From SIG480 sp045595605 (GTDB taxonomy: Bacteria > Bacillota > Clostridia > Oscillospirales > JAAYXM01): 15,642 nt of DNA. The notes under the pieces are model-generated. The model ran no database searches. It worked only from the letters and a program-made list of their open reading frames with translations, and was not told the origin of the DNA. Shown piece by piece: positions 7,248-14,054 of the stretch; the stretch's first letter is position 1; every line of letters starts with the position of its first letter. The stretch is taken from assembly GCA_045595605.1 (NCBI GenBank), contig JAZOAS010000066.1:1-15642 (forward strand). The letters run 5' to 3'. The position numbers and the translations under genes were made by a program.

Positions 7248-7251
7248 ATAT

Positions 7252-7257
7252 TATAAT
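7252..7257 (+). promoter_or_regulatory. -10 element of the iron-sulfur protein gene
   Basis: A consensus TATAAT lies 30 bases before the start codon. No good -35 is found 16-18 bases upstream (AGATTT at best). The promoter may need an activator, perhaps one binding the GC-rich palindrome at 7213-7230. Confidence 0.4.
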
Positions 7258-7287
7258 CAACTCACCAAGTCACAAGGAGTTGTTTTT

Positions 7288-7980
7288 ATGATAAGAAAAA
7301 TTATAAAAATTGATGAAGATAAATGTAACGGCTGTGGCGCGTGTGCCGCCGCCTGCCACGAAGGCGCAATCGAAATGGTAAACGGAAAGGCCCGACTTAC
7401 GCGCGAGGATTACTGCGACGGACTTGGCGACTGTCTCCCTGCCTGCCCCGTAAACGCAATTACCTTTGAAGAGCGAGAAGCTCCGGCATACAACGAGGCG
7501 GCAGTTATCGCCGCAAAGCAAAAGTCCGTCGCTCCCCTTCCGTGCGGTTGCCCCGGAACTGCATCCAAGCAAATCAGGCGAGAGGCTTCCCCTGCCGTTC
7601 ACGCCGCCCCTGCAGAGAGCAGACTTTCTCAATGGCCCGTACAGATAAAGCTTGTTCCCGTAAACGCGCCGTACTTTGAAGATGCAAATCTTCTCGTTGC
7701 CGCCGACTGCACGGCATACGCTTATGGCGACTTTCACAACAAGTTCATCCGAAACCGCGTAACGCTTATCGGATGCCCGAAGCTTGACGAGGGCGACTAT
7801 GCCGAGAAGCTCACGGCGATAATCGCAAACAACAATATAAAGAGCGTTACGGTGGTACGAATGGAGGTTCCCTGCTGTGGCGGAATTGAAAACGCCGTAA
7901 AGCGCGCACTTCAATCAAGCGGAAAGTTTATTCCCTGGCAGGTCGTTACAATCTCCACCGACGGCAGAATACTTGATTAG
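7288..7980 (+). CDS. Ferredoxin-like iron-sulfur protein with C-terminal cysteine motifs
   Basis: This 230-residue protein starts with a 2[4Fe-4S] ferredoxin domain. The first motif is complete (CNGCGACAAAC: Cys13, 16, 19, 23). The second reads CDGLGDCLPACP (Cys43, 49, 53), with Leu where the second cysteine belongs, so that cluster may be [3Fe-4S] or use another ligand. A linker with PCGCPG (85-90) leads to a second domain with IGCPKLDE (Cys163) and EVPCCGG (Cys196, 197), which suggests further metal or redox chemistry. I know this architecture only as an unassigned electron-transfer protein of anaerobes. The start is fixed by AAGGAG (7274-7279) eight bases before the ATG. An in-frame TTG at 7216 lies inside the upstream terminator and is rejected. 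It is a single-gene unit with a terminator at 7983-8013. Confidence 0.8.
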   Translation: MIRKIIKIDEDKCNGCGACAAACHEGAIEMVNGKARLTREDYCDGLGDCLPACPVNAITFEEREAPAYNEAAVIAAKQKSVAPLPCGCPGTASKQIRREASPAVHAAPAESRLSQWPVQIKLVPVNAPYFEDANLLVAADCTAYAYGDFHNKFIRNRVTLIGCPKLDEGDYAEKLTAIIANNNIKSVTVVRMEVPCCGGIENAVKRALQSSGKFIPWQVVTISTDGRILD

Positions 7981-7982
7981 CA

Positions 7983-8013
7983 AAAAGAACACTTGCGATG
8001 CAAGTGTTCTTTT
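7983..8013. terminator. Bidirectional terminator between convergent units
   Basis: The perfect 14-bp stem AAAAGAACACTTGC (7983-7996) / GCAAGTGTTCTTTT (8000-8013) has loop GAT, with T-runs on both strands. It ends the iron-sulfur gene (plus) and the four-gene ceramidase-like operon (minus, last stop at 8018). Confidence 0.9.
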
Positions 8014-8017
8014 AATA

Positions 8018-9346
8018 TTAAAGTGAATTTACGATTTCGGTTGAAGCTTCAAGCACCTTTTCGGCACTTCCGCGAGCATAACTCGTCGTCAGAACCTCGT
8101 ATCCACCCTCGGAGAAAGCCTGTTCTGTCGGGAAGTATCCCTCATAGCCGTTTGCACAGCATACGGGTATTGTAAGCGCAAACTTTGAGTTCTTCTTGAC
8201 TGCCCGTCCGATATCTGTGAACGGCTCACCCGGGAAGCATGCAAACGCCATATCACCAACTGAAAGAGCCGTCATAACAAGCTCTTTTTCTTCAGGCATA
8301 GTTGTCATTCTTACAATTCGTGATGCCTCAGCTATGAGCTCAACGCGACGCATAACAGGCTCAACACCCTTGAGTGCCTCGTCCGTTCCGACCTTCTTCT
8401 GAAGCTCGACAAGTGCTTTTGCTCTTTCAAGCTCTTCTTCATTCTCGGCTTTGTTGTATTTTACCGTTATTACCTTTTCAACAAAGTTTACCTTATCGCC
8501 CGAAAGCTCTTGTGCGAGGTCATAGTTAGAGAGAACGGAATACGCAATCTTCTTTCCCATATATTCCGAACGAAGATAACCGTGGGACCATGTATCCTGA
8601 GGGCGTCTTACATCAACATGATTTGTATCGCCCTGCGTTCCGCAAAGATACATACAGCGCGAATTTTCAATATTCTTCTCGTAAGTTCTGCGAACAAAGC
8701 CGGGGTAGTCTGCAGATAAGTATTCGCCGCCGATGACATCGGTATGAACCTGGAAGTTAACGATGCCGATTTCAGGCTTTCCCTCGCGTTTTATGATAAG
8801 AAGCTGGCTCTCCTCATCAGGTGTGCCGAGTGGGTGGTCAATATCAGGACACTGCCAACCGGGATTGGTGCGAACTGAGCCGTCCTTCATTCTGAAGCGG
8901 CGGACAAACGCAACATCCTCGGCTCTTCCGCGAGTATAAAGCATTTTCGCAGGAGCAAGGTCATTAAATGCCAAAACTGCCGCATCGCAAAGGCGTTTTG
9001 TGAGCCACAAGAGATAATCAGATTCATAGAAATCGTCCTCGGGTCGGCGCTTTCCGAAGCCAGGGCCAAATCCCGTATGGATATGTGTACCATGCACAAA
9101 AACTGCTTTTTTCGGAATTCCGGTTGCCTCGGCAATCGCCTCTCGAATCGGACCAACCTTATGCTGACCAATACCAATTACATCAACCGAAAGTATGACA
9201 GCGCGCTTCTCACCGTCATCAAATGCAACCGCAGTTGCAAGAAGTGGGTCAAGAATTCCCTTTGCATATCTCGGGTCGTAATATCCGGACATATATGAAC
9301 CAAGCGGAGGTGTAATATCTACTCTTCCAAATCCTGATTTTAACAT
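8018..9346 (-). CDS. Ceramidase-like metallohydrolase, paralog 4 (last of operon)
   Basis: The 442-residue protein resembles the N-terminal catalytic domain of neutral/alkaline non-lysosomal ceramidases. It opens with FGRVDITPPLG, and has THIHTG (His88, His90), FQVH (His201), PGEPF (Glu374) and NGYEGY (Tyr401, Tyr404), which match the family's zinc ligands. At 239-243 it reads GDTNH, where real ceramidases carry GDVSPN with the serine nucleophile. There is no signal peptide and no C-terminal Ig-like domain. It is thus likely an intracellular metallohydrolase, perhaps of an amide, with unknown substrate. It alone has VHTD where its paralogs have VHPD. Its front half resembles paralog 1 and its last 60 residues resemble paralogs 2 and 3. 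The ribosome site AAGGAG overlaps the stop of the preceding gene, 11 bases away. Confidence 0.8.
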   Translation of the reverse strand: MLKSGFGRVDITPPLGSYMSGYYDPRYAKGILDPLLATAVAFDDGEKRAVILSVDVIGIGQHKVGPIREAIAEATGIPKKAVFVHGTHIHTGFGPGFGKRRPEDDFYESDYLLWLTKRLCDAAVLAFNDLAPAKMLYTRGRAEDVAFVRRFRMKDGSVRTNPGWQCPDIDHPLGTPDEESQLLIIKREGKPEIGIVNFQVHTDVIGGEYLSADYPGFVRRTYEKNIENSRCMYLCGTQGDTNHVDVRRPQDTWSHGYLRSEYMGKKIAYSVLSNYDLAQELSGDKVNFVEKVITVKYNKAENEEELERAKALVELQKKVGTDEALKGVEPVMRRVELIAEASRIVRMTTMPEEKELVMTALSVGDMAFACFPGEPFTDIGRAVKKNSKFALTIPVCCANGYEGYFPTEQAFSEGGYEVLTTSYARGSAEKVLEASTEIVNSL

Positions 9347-9357
9347 AAATATTCTCC

Positions 9358-10683
9358 TTAAAGTGAATTTACGATTTCCGTTGAAGCTTCAAGAAGTTTT
9401 TCCGCCGTACCACACGCAAAACTTGCATCGAGAGTTTCGTATCCTCCCTCGGAGAATGCCTGCTCCGTCGGGTAGTATCCCTCATAACCGTTTACACAGC
9501 AAACGGGCATTGTGAGTGTAAATTTTGAATTTCCCCGAATCGCGCGGCCGACATCCGTAAACGGCTCACCGGGGAAACCTGCAAAAACAACATCTCCGAC
9601 AGAGAGCGCTGAAACAGTGAGTTCTTTATAGTCGGGACGGTTCATAAGTCTCTCGATTCTGCAAGCCTCGGCTACCAGTTCAACCTTACGCATGAACGGT
9701 TCAACCTCTGGGAGTGCCGCAGCCTCTGAACCCGTTTCGTAATAGAGCGCCGCAAGACGCATTGCAGGTTCAACTTCTTCGGGCTTACCCTTGTTATACT
9801 TGACTGTAACCGTCTTTTCCGCAAAGTTTACTTTATCTCCCGAAAGTTCTTCTGCAAGGTCATAATTTGAAAGAACGGAGAAAGCAATCTTCTTTCCAAT
9901 ATATTTCGAACGACCATACCCGTGTGACTTTTCACACATGGGGTATCTTACGTCAACATGGTTTGTGTCGCCCTGTGTTCCGTTTATGTACACACAGAGC
10001 GAATTCGGAACATTTTCCTCATAAGTTCTGCGGACAAAACCCGGGAAGTCTGCCGAAACAAACTCGCCGCCTATAACATCAGGATGAACCTGGAAGTTTA
10101 CAATGCCGATTTCGGGTTTTCCCTCGCGCTTTATGATAAGAAGGCGGCTCTCCTCATCGGGAGTTCCGAGCGCATGGTCAATATCGGGATTCTGACAACC
10201 GGGGTTTGTCATGACAGTTCCATCCTTCATTCTGAAGCGACGGACAAACGCAACATCCTCGACACGACCGCGAGTATAGCTCATTTTCGCTTCTGCGAGA
10301 TCGTTAATTGCAAGTGTCGTTGCATCTGCAAGACGATGCACGAGCCATGTTCCATACTCACTCATCTCAAACGCTTCTGCAGGAACATCATTATCACATA
10401 CAAAACCGCCCGTATGAGTGTGTGTTGCATGGAGGAAAATCGCGTCCTGCGGCAGAGAACACGCCTCTGCAATATATTTTTTTGCAACAGCTGTATAGTG
10501 ATCATTCACGCCAATTGTATCGGCACTCACTATGACCGCTCTGTTTTTGCCGTCATCAAACACAACTGCCGTTGCAAGAAGCGGATCTAAAACGCCCGCT
10601 ACGCTTCTTTTGTTGAAGTATCCGGGAACATCCACTCCCATTGACGGAGTAATATCAACTCTTCCGAAACCTGCTTTTAACAT
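9358..10683 (-). CDS. Ceramidase-like metallohydrolase, paralog 3
   Basis: This 441-residue homolog of its three neighbours is closest to paralog 2: they share GVxxPGY near residue 20, HTGGF and the GKPEEVEPA segment. The putative zinc ligands are present: THTHTG, FQVHPD, PGEPF and NGYEGY. The nucleophile motif reads GDTNHVD instead of GDVSPN. It begins at residue 1 with the domain, so it is cytoplasmic. Its ribosome site AAGGG is weak and 11 bases from the ATG. The gap to the preceding gene is 14 bases. Its stop region shares about 20 near-identical bases with the ends of paralogs 2 and 4, a trace of duplication or conversion. Confidence 0.8.
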   Translation of the reverse strand: MLKAGFGRVDITPSMGVDVPGYFNKRSVAGVLDPLLATAVVFDDGKNRAVIVSADTIGVNDHYTAVAKKYIAEACSLPQDAIFLHATHTHTGGFVCDNDVPAEAFEMSEYGTWLVHRLADATTLAINDLAEAKMSYTRGRVEDVAFVRRFRMKDGTVMTNPGCQNPDIDHALGTPDEESRLLIIKREGKPEIGIVNFQVHPDVIGGEFVSADFPGFVRRTYEENVPNSLCVYINGTQGDTNHVDVRYPMCEKSHGYGRSKYIGKKIAFSVLSNYDLAEELSGDKVNFAEKTVTVKYNKGKPEEVEPAMRLAALYYETGSEAAALPEVEPFMRKVELVAEACRIERLMNRPDYKELTVSALSVGDVVFAGFPGEPFTDVGRAIRGNSKFTLTMPVCCVNGYEGYYPTEQAFSEGGYETLDASFACGTAEKLLEASTEIVNSL

Positions 10684-10697
10684 AGTTATATTTTCCC

Positions 10698-12026
10698 TTA
10701 AAGTGAATTTACGATTTCAGTTGAAGCTTCGATAAGCTTTTCTGCAGTTCCTTCTTTGTAAACTGCCGTGAGAACCTCGTATCCGCCCTCTGAGAATGCC
10801 TGTGCCGTTGGGTAATAACCCTCATAGCCGTTTGCACAGCAAAGAGGCATCGTAAGCGCAAACTTTGAGTTCTTCTTGACTGCCCGTCCGACATCAGTAA
10901 ACGGCTCACCCGGGAAGCCTGCAAATACAACATCGCCGACAGAAAGAGCTGTAACAATAAGCTCCTTATCGTCAGGGCGTGACATCATTCTCTCGATTCT
11001 GCAAGCCTCAGCAACCATCTCAACTCTTCTCATAAGCGGCTCAACATCAGGAAGCGCCGCACTCTCCGAGCCCTTTTCGCGGTAGAGCGCCGCAAGCTTG
11101 AGAGCAGGCTCAATTTCCTCAGGTTTTCCCTTGTTGTATTTTACTGTAATAGTCTTTCTAGCGTAAGCAATCTTCTCACCGGAGACTTCCTTTGCGAGGT
11201 CATAGTTTGCAAGAACAGAGTAAGCTATCTTCTTGCCAGAATACGCGGCTCTTTCATAACCGTGAGCGCATTCCTTCTCGGGGTCCTGCCTGATATCTAC
11301 ATGGTTTGTGTCGCCCTGTGTTCCGTTTATGTACATACAGAGTGAATTCGGAATGTTTTTCTCATAAGTTCTGCGGACAAAGCCGGGGAAGTCTGCCGTG
11401 AAGTATTCCCCGCCTATCATATCCGGATGAACCTGGAAATTTACTATGCCGATTTCAGGCTTTCCCTCGCGCTTTATGATGAGAAGCTGGCTTTCTTCAT
11501 CAGGTGTACCGAGCGAATGGTCTGCCTTTGTTGTCAACCAGCCGGGGTTTGTCATTACAGAGCCGTCCTTCATTCTGAATCGACGGACGAAAGCGACATC
11601 CTCAACACGGCCGCGTGTATAGCTCATCTTCGCAGGTGCAAGGTCATTAAGAGCAAGACGCGCCGCATCGCAAAGACGCTTAATAATGAAGTTTCCGTAC
11701 TCATCAATTTCAAACTTGTCTGCAGGAACATCTGATCCGTTTACAAATCCGCCTGTATGGATATGTGTCGCGTGGAGGAAAATTGCACCCTCATCAATTT
11801 CGCAAGCGTCATGAATTGCCTTTCTTGCCGCCGCACAGTAGTGCTGGTTCACGCCGATTGTGTCAATACTGAACACAATCGCGCGTTTCTCGCCGTCGTC
11901 AAACGCGACCGCTGTCGCGAGAAGCGGATCAAGCACGCCCGCTCCGAGTCTTACATTGTAGTATCCGGGGATGCTGACTCCCATATTTGGGGTAATGTCA
12001 ACCCTTCCAAACCCTGCCTTTAACAT
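10698..12026 (-). CDS. Ceramidase-like metallohydrolase, paralog 2
   Basis: This 442-residue member of the tandem family has ceramidase-type N-terminal domain features: FGRVDITPNMG, THIHTGG, FQVHPDMIGGEY, GTQGDTNHVD, PGEPFTD and NGYEGYYPT. The metal-ligand positions are kept and the ceramidase serine position is Asn. The centre, from the YTRGRVEDVAFVRRF segment to the GDTNH motif, is almost the same in all four paralogs, while the loop after THIHTG (residues about 92-112) varies. That pattern suggests one chemistry with different substrate pockets (inference). The ribosome site is AAGGGAG, 7-8 bases from the ATG; the gap to paralog 1 is 20 bases. Confidence 0.8.
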   Translation of the reverse strand: MLKAGFGRVDITPNMGVSIPGYYNVRLGAGVLDPLLATAVAFDDGEKRAIVFSIDTIGVNQHYCAAARKAIHDACEIDEGAIFLHATHIHTGGFVNGSDVPADKFEIDEYGNFIIKRLCDAARLALNDLAPAKMSYTRGRVEDVAFVRRFRMKDGSVMTNPGWLTTKADHSLGTPDEESQLLIIKREGKPEIGIVNFQVHPDMIGGEYFTADFPGFVRRTYEKNIPNSLCMYINGTQGDTNHVDIRQDPEKECAHGYERAAYSGKKIAYSVLANYDLAKEVSGEKIAYARKTITVKYNKGKPEEIEPALKLAALYREKGSESAALPDVEPLMRRVEMVAEACRIERMMSRPDDKELIVTALSVGDVVFAGFPGEPFTDVGRAVKKNSKFALTMPLCCANGYEGYYPTAQAFSEGGYEVLTAVYKEGTAEKLIEASTEIVNSL

Positions 12027-12046
12027 ATTACTTCTCCCTTTCCTGA

Positions 12047-13366
12047 TTAAAACTTGTTTATCATTTCAACAGAAGTTTCAACGAGCTTTTCTGCAGTGCC
12101 TTCGACAAGTTCTGCACCTGCAACCTCGTATCCACCCTCTGTAAATGCCTCTTTTGTCGGATAATATGCCTCGTATCCGTTTGCACCGCCAACCGGGATT
12201 GTGAGCTCAAACTTTGTCTTCGCCTTAATGGCGCGACCAACCTCGGTAAACGGCTCACCGGGGAAGCCTGCAAACGCGACTCCGCCGGCAGAAATCGCCG
12301 TAAGGATAAGCTCCTTATCCTTAGTTATGTTTGCAAGGCCTACTATTCTCTGAGCCTCGGCAACAAGCTCAACTCTCTTCATCTGCGGTTCAACGCCCGG
12401 AAGCGCCGCATCTACGCCAACCTTCTTCTGAAGCTCGACAAGGGCTTTTGCTTTTTCAAGCTCCTCTGCACTTCCCGCTTTTCTGTACTTTATGTCAACT
12501 CTCTTCTCAGCAAAGTTTACATCACCGTCAGGAAGTTTCTTTGCAAGCTCGTAGTTTGAAAGGACAGAGAAAGCAATCTTCTCGCCCATGTGCTTTGAGC
12601 GAGTGTAACCTCGTGCATACGGCTCCTCACCGCTCAAGCGGACATCGATATGGTTTGTATCTCCCCACGCACCGTTTATGTACATACAGCGCGAGTTGGG
12701 GATATTTCTCTCATAAGTTCTGCGGACAAAACCGGGGTAATCTGCGGAGATGTACTCACCGCCGATAACATCAGGGTGAACCTGGAAGTTCACAACGCCG
12801 ATTTCAGGCTTTCCATCGCGCTTTATGATAAGAAGCTGGCTCTCCTCGTCGGGAGTGCCGAGCGCGTGGTCAATTTCAGGGCACTGCCAACCGGGGTTTG
12901 TCTGAACATCGCCGTTCTTCATTCTGAAACGGCGGATAAACGCAATATCCTCGACGCGACCGCGGGTATAGCTCATCTTCGCTTCTGCGAGGTCGTTAAG
13001 CGCAAGGACTGCCGCGTCGCCGAGGCGCTTCATAAGCCACTCAACATATTCTTCGTTATTGAAGCCGTGTCTGTATTTTGAAAGGCCCGGACCTGTGTGG
13101 ATATGAGTGCAGCAGACAAAAGCCGCCTCACGCGGAAGACCCGCGATTTCCGCAACCGTCGGGCGAAGCGTCTCCATAACCTCCTGACTTATTCCTACAA
13201 GGTCACAGGCTATGATAACCGCGCGCTTCTTACCGTCGTCAAACGCAAGAGCATTCGCCTCGAGCGGGTCGAGAACTCCCTTTGCATATCTCGGGTCCTG
13301 ATAACCCTGAAGATAGCTTCCGAGAGGTGGCGTGATGTCGATTCTTCCAAAACCAACTTTAAGCAT
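12047..13366 (-). CDS. Ceramidase-like metallohydrolase, paralog 1 (first of operon)
   Basis: This is the first gene after the operon promoter: 439 residues from the ATG at 13366. That start is preferred because AAAGGTG sits six bases upstream; the GTG of that sequence (13375) would add only three residues. The protein has FGRIDITPPLG, CTHIHTGPG, FQVHPDVIGGEY, GAWGDTNHID, PGEPFTEVG and NGYEAYYPT: same zinc-ligand pattern, no ceramidase serine. It is the most divergent at the C-terminus (ends VEMINKF rather than TEIVNSL) and shares with paralog 4 the GSY..GY.DPRYAKG front and the KALVELQKKVG helix. It is probably the oldest or least converted copy. Confidence 0.8.
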   Translation of the reverse strand: MLKVGFGRIDITPPLGSYLQGYQDPRYAKGVLDPLEANALAFDDGKKRAVIIACDLVGISQEVMETLRPTVAEIAGLPREAAFVCCTHIHTGPGLSKYRHGFNNEEYVEWLMKRLGDAAVLALNDLAEAKMSYTRGRVEDIAFIRRFRMKNGDVQTNPGWQCPEIDHALGTPDEESQLLIIKRDGKPEIGVVNFQVHPDVIGGEYISADYPGFVRRTYERNIPNSRCMYINGAWGDTNHIDVRLSGEEPYARGYTRSKHMGEKIAFSVLSNYELAKKLPDGDVNFAEKRVDIKYRKAGSAEELEKAKALVELQKKVGVDAALPGVEPQMKRVELVAEAQRIVGLANITKDKELILTAISAGGVAFAGFPGEPFTEVGRAIKAKTKFELTIPVGGANGYEAYYPTKEAFTEGGYEVAGAELVEGTAEKLVETSVEMINKF

Positions 13367-13380
13367 ATTTTTCACCTTTT

Positions 13381-13399
13381 CACATATAATATAAATGTG
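13381..13399 (-). repeat. Short palindrome in the operon leader
   Basis: CACAT (13381-13385) and ATGTG (13395-13399) flank an AT core between the promoter and the ribosome site of paralog 1. It could be a weak leader hairpin or a repressor site; support is thin. Confidence 0.3.
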
Positions 13400-13411
13400 T
13401 TTTCTTCTTGC

Positions 13412-13440
13412 ATAATACTACTCTTAAACGGCAAAGTCAA
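13412..13440 (-). promoter_or_regulatory. Sigma-A promoter of the four-gene operon
   Basis: On the minus strand, -35 TTGACT (13435-13440), a 17-base spacer and -10 TATTAT (13412-13417), about 46 bases before the start of paralog 1. The gaps between the four genes (11-20 bases) hold no other promoter or terminator, so one transcript is expected. Confidence 0.8.
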
Positions 13441-13447
13441 GCGCTTT
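13438..13447 (-). promoter_or_regulatory. cre/LacI-type operator candidate over the -35
   Basis: The palindrome AAGCGCTT (13439-13446), extended to AAAAAGCGCTTG on the minus strand, matches the core of catabolite-responsive elements (WAARCGYTW) and other LacI-family operators. It overlaps the -35 by two bases, a position that would block RNA polymerase. The outer cre positions fit less well, so this is a candidate only. Confidence 0.4.
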
Positions 13448-13541
13448 TTATATTTTTTCGTGCAGTGGAAAAATTATTTTTTCAATGTACGATTTTTGCG
13501 AAAAAACGACGGTCCTGTCGTCCGAAATTTCAAAAAAGATA

Positions 13542-13570
13542 TTGACAAATATTACAATGTGTGGTATTCT
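13542..13570 (+). promoter_or_regulatory. Promoter of the tRNA pair
   Basis: TTGACA (13542-13547), a 17-base spacer and TATTCT (13565-13570), with a TG one base before the -10 (extended -10). It lies 36 bases ahead of tRNA-Leu. Confidence 0.75.
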
Positions 13571-13605
13571 ATTATGGCACTTAAGAGTGCGGTCGTCTGA
13601 CACTT

Positions 13606-13692
13606 GCCGCTGTGGTGGAATCGGCAGACACAAAGGACTTAAAATCCTTCGATAGAAATATCGTACCGGTTCAAGTCCGGTCAGCGGCACCA
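13606..13692 (+). tRNA. tRNA-Leu (anticodon TAA)
   Basis: This 87-base class II tRNA has acceptor GCCGCTG / CAGCGGC, discriminator A and an encoded CCA. The anticodon stem AAGGA (13633-13637) / TCCTT (13645-13649) encloses CTTAAAA with TAA at 13640-13642. The long variable arm and the T arm (CCGGTTCAAGTCCGG) are complete. It is co-transcribed with the initiator tRNA seven bases downstream. Confidence 0.97.
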
Positions 13693-13699
13693 TATATAT

Positions 13700-13776
<77 letters not shown>

Positions 13777-13779
13777 TGA

Positions 13780-13816
13780 AAAATCCCACAACCAAGCGGT
13801 TTGTGGGATTTTCTTT
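13780..13816 (+). terminator. Terminator of the tRNA pair
   Basis: The 12-bp stem AAAATCCCACAA (13780-13791) / TTGTGGGATTTT (13801-13812) is followed by CTTT. It begins four bases after the CCA of the initiator tRNA. Confidence 0.85.
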
Positions 13817-13842
13817 ATACTTGACAAAATACAAAATCGGTC

Positions 13843-13866
13843 TTTTGACCACAATTTTGACCACAA
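13843..13866. repeat. 12-bp perfect tandem repeat beside the tRNAs
   Basis: TTTTGACCACAA occurs twice head to tail (13843-13854, 13855-13866). It lies 66 bases after the tRNA pair. It may be a scar of an integrase attachment site, as such elements often use tRNA 3' regions, but no integrase is present. Confidence 0.6.
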
Positions 13867-13877
13867 CGGGAGTAAAT

Positions 13878-14020
13878 ATTGAATTGTATTTGCAAATGCA
13901 TGTTTTGGGAAACCTTTCTATTGCAAGTGTGGACAGATACTATTTCAAATCTGACTATACATGGGTATCTTTTCTTACTGCACCCGATGATAAATTACCG
14001 GATTTTAAAACACCCGCTCC
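13878..14020 (+). pseudogene. Small unidentified reading frame cut by the IS (left part)
   Basis: A plus-strand frame runs without stops into the IS. Its start is unclear; ATG at 13897 or an upstream TTG are options. If the IS and one copy of the CTCC duplication are removed, the frame rejoins 15480-15516 and ends at TAA (15514-15516), four bases before a plus-strand terminator (15520-15540). The rejoined product from 13897 would be about 53 residues, containing YYFKSDYTWVSFLTAPDD and ending GYFRQNHFII. I recognise no family. The frame plus terminator suggests a real but broken gene or its remnant; chance is not excluded. Confidence 0.3.
14017..14020. repeat. Target-site duplication CTCC, left copy
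   Basis: CTCC here and at 15476-15479 flank the IS directly, a 4-bp duplication as expected for IS3-family insertion. The next two bases (TG) also match on both sides, but they belong to the IS end on the left. Confidence 0.75.
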
Positions 14021-14045
14021 TGATCTGACCCCAAAAAGTTAGACA
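14021..14045 (+). repeat. Left inverted repeat of the IS (orfB end)
   Basis: The end TGATCTGACCCC, then a short A-run and GTTAGACA, matches the right end with one gap and a few changes. The outermost bases are TGA. Confidence 0.8.
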
Positions 14046-14054
14046 CAAAATTAA

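Noticed and set aside
7216..7287. N-terminal extension of the iron-sulfur protein from a TTG at 7216
   Set aside because: It lies inside the spoVAE terminator stem and upstream of the promoter -10, while an ideal AAGGAG precedes the ATG at 7288.
7270..7914. 214-codon minus-strand frame opposite the iron-sulfur gene
   Set aside because: Shadow of a cysteine-rich real gene; no start signals or family features.
9958..10590. 210-codon plus-strand frame antisense to paralog 3, and similar frames opposite the other paralogs
   Set aside because: They are shadows of the conserved coding strand; they recur at the same place in each paralog only because those genes are alike, and they have no ribosome sites.
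13367..13375. GTG start for paralog 1 three codons upstream
   Set aside because: That GTG is part of the AAAGGTG ribosome site of the better ATG at 13366, and the paralogs begin with MLK.
8018..13375. The four-gene array as a CRISPR or phage repeat region
   Set aside because: The repetition is at whole-gene scale with diverged coding sequence; there are no short regular repeats with spacers and no phage genes.
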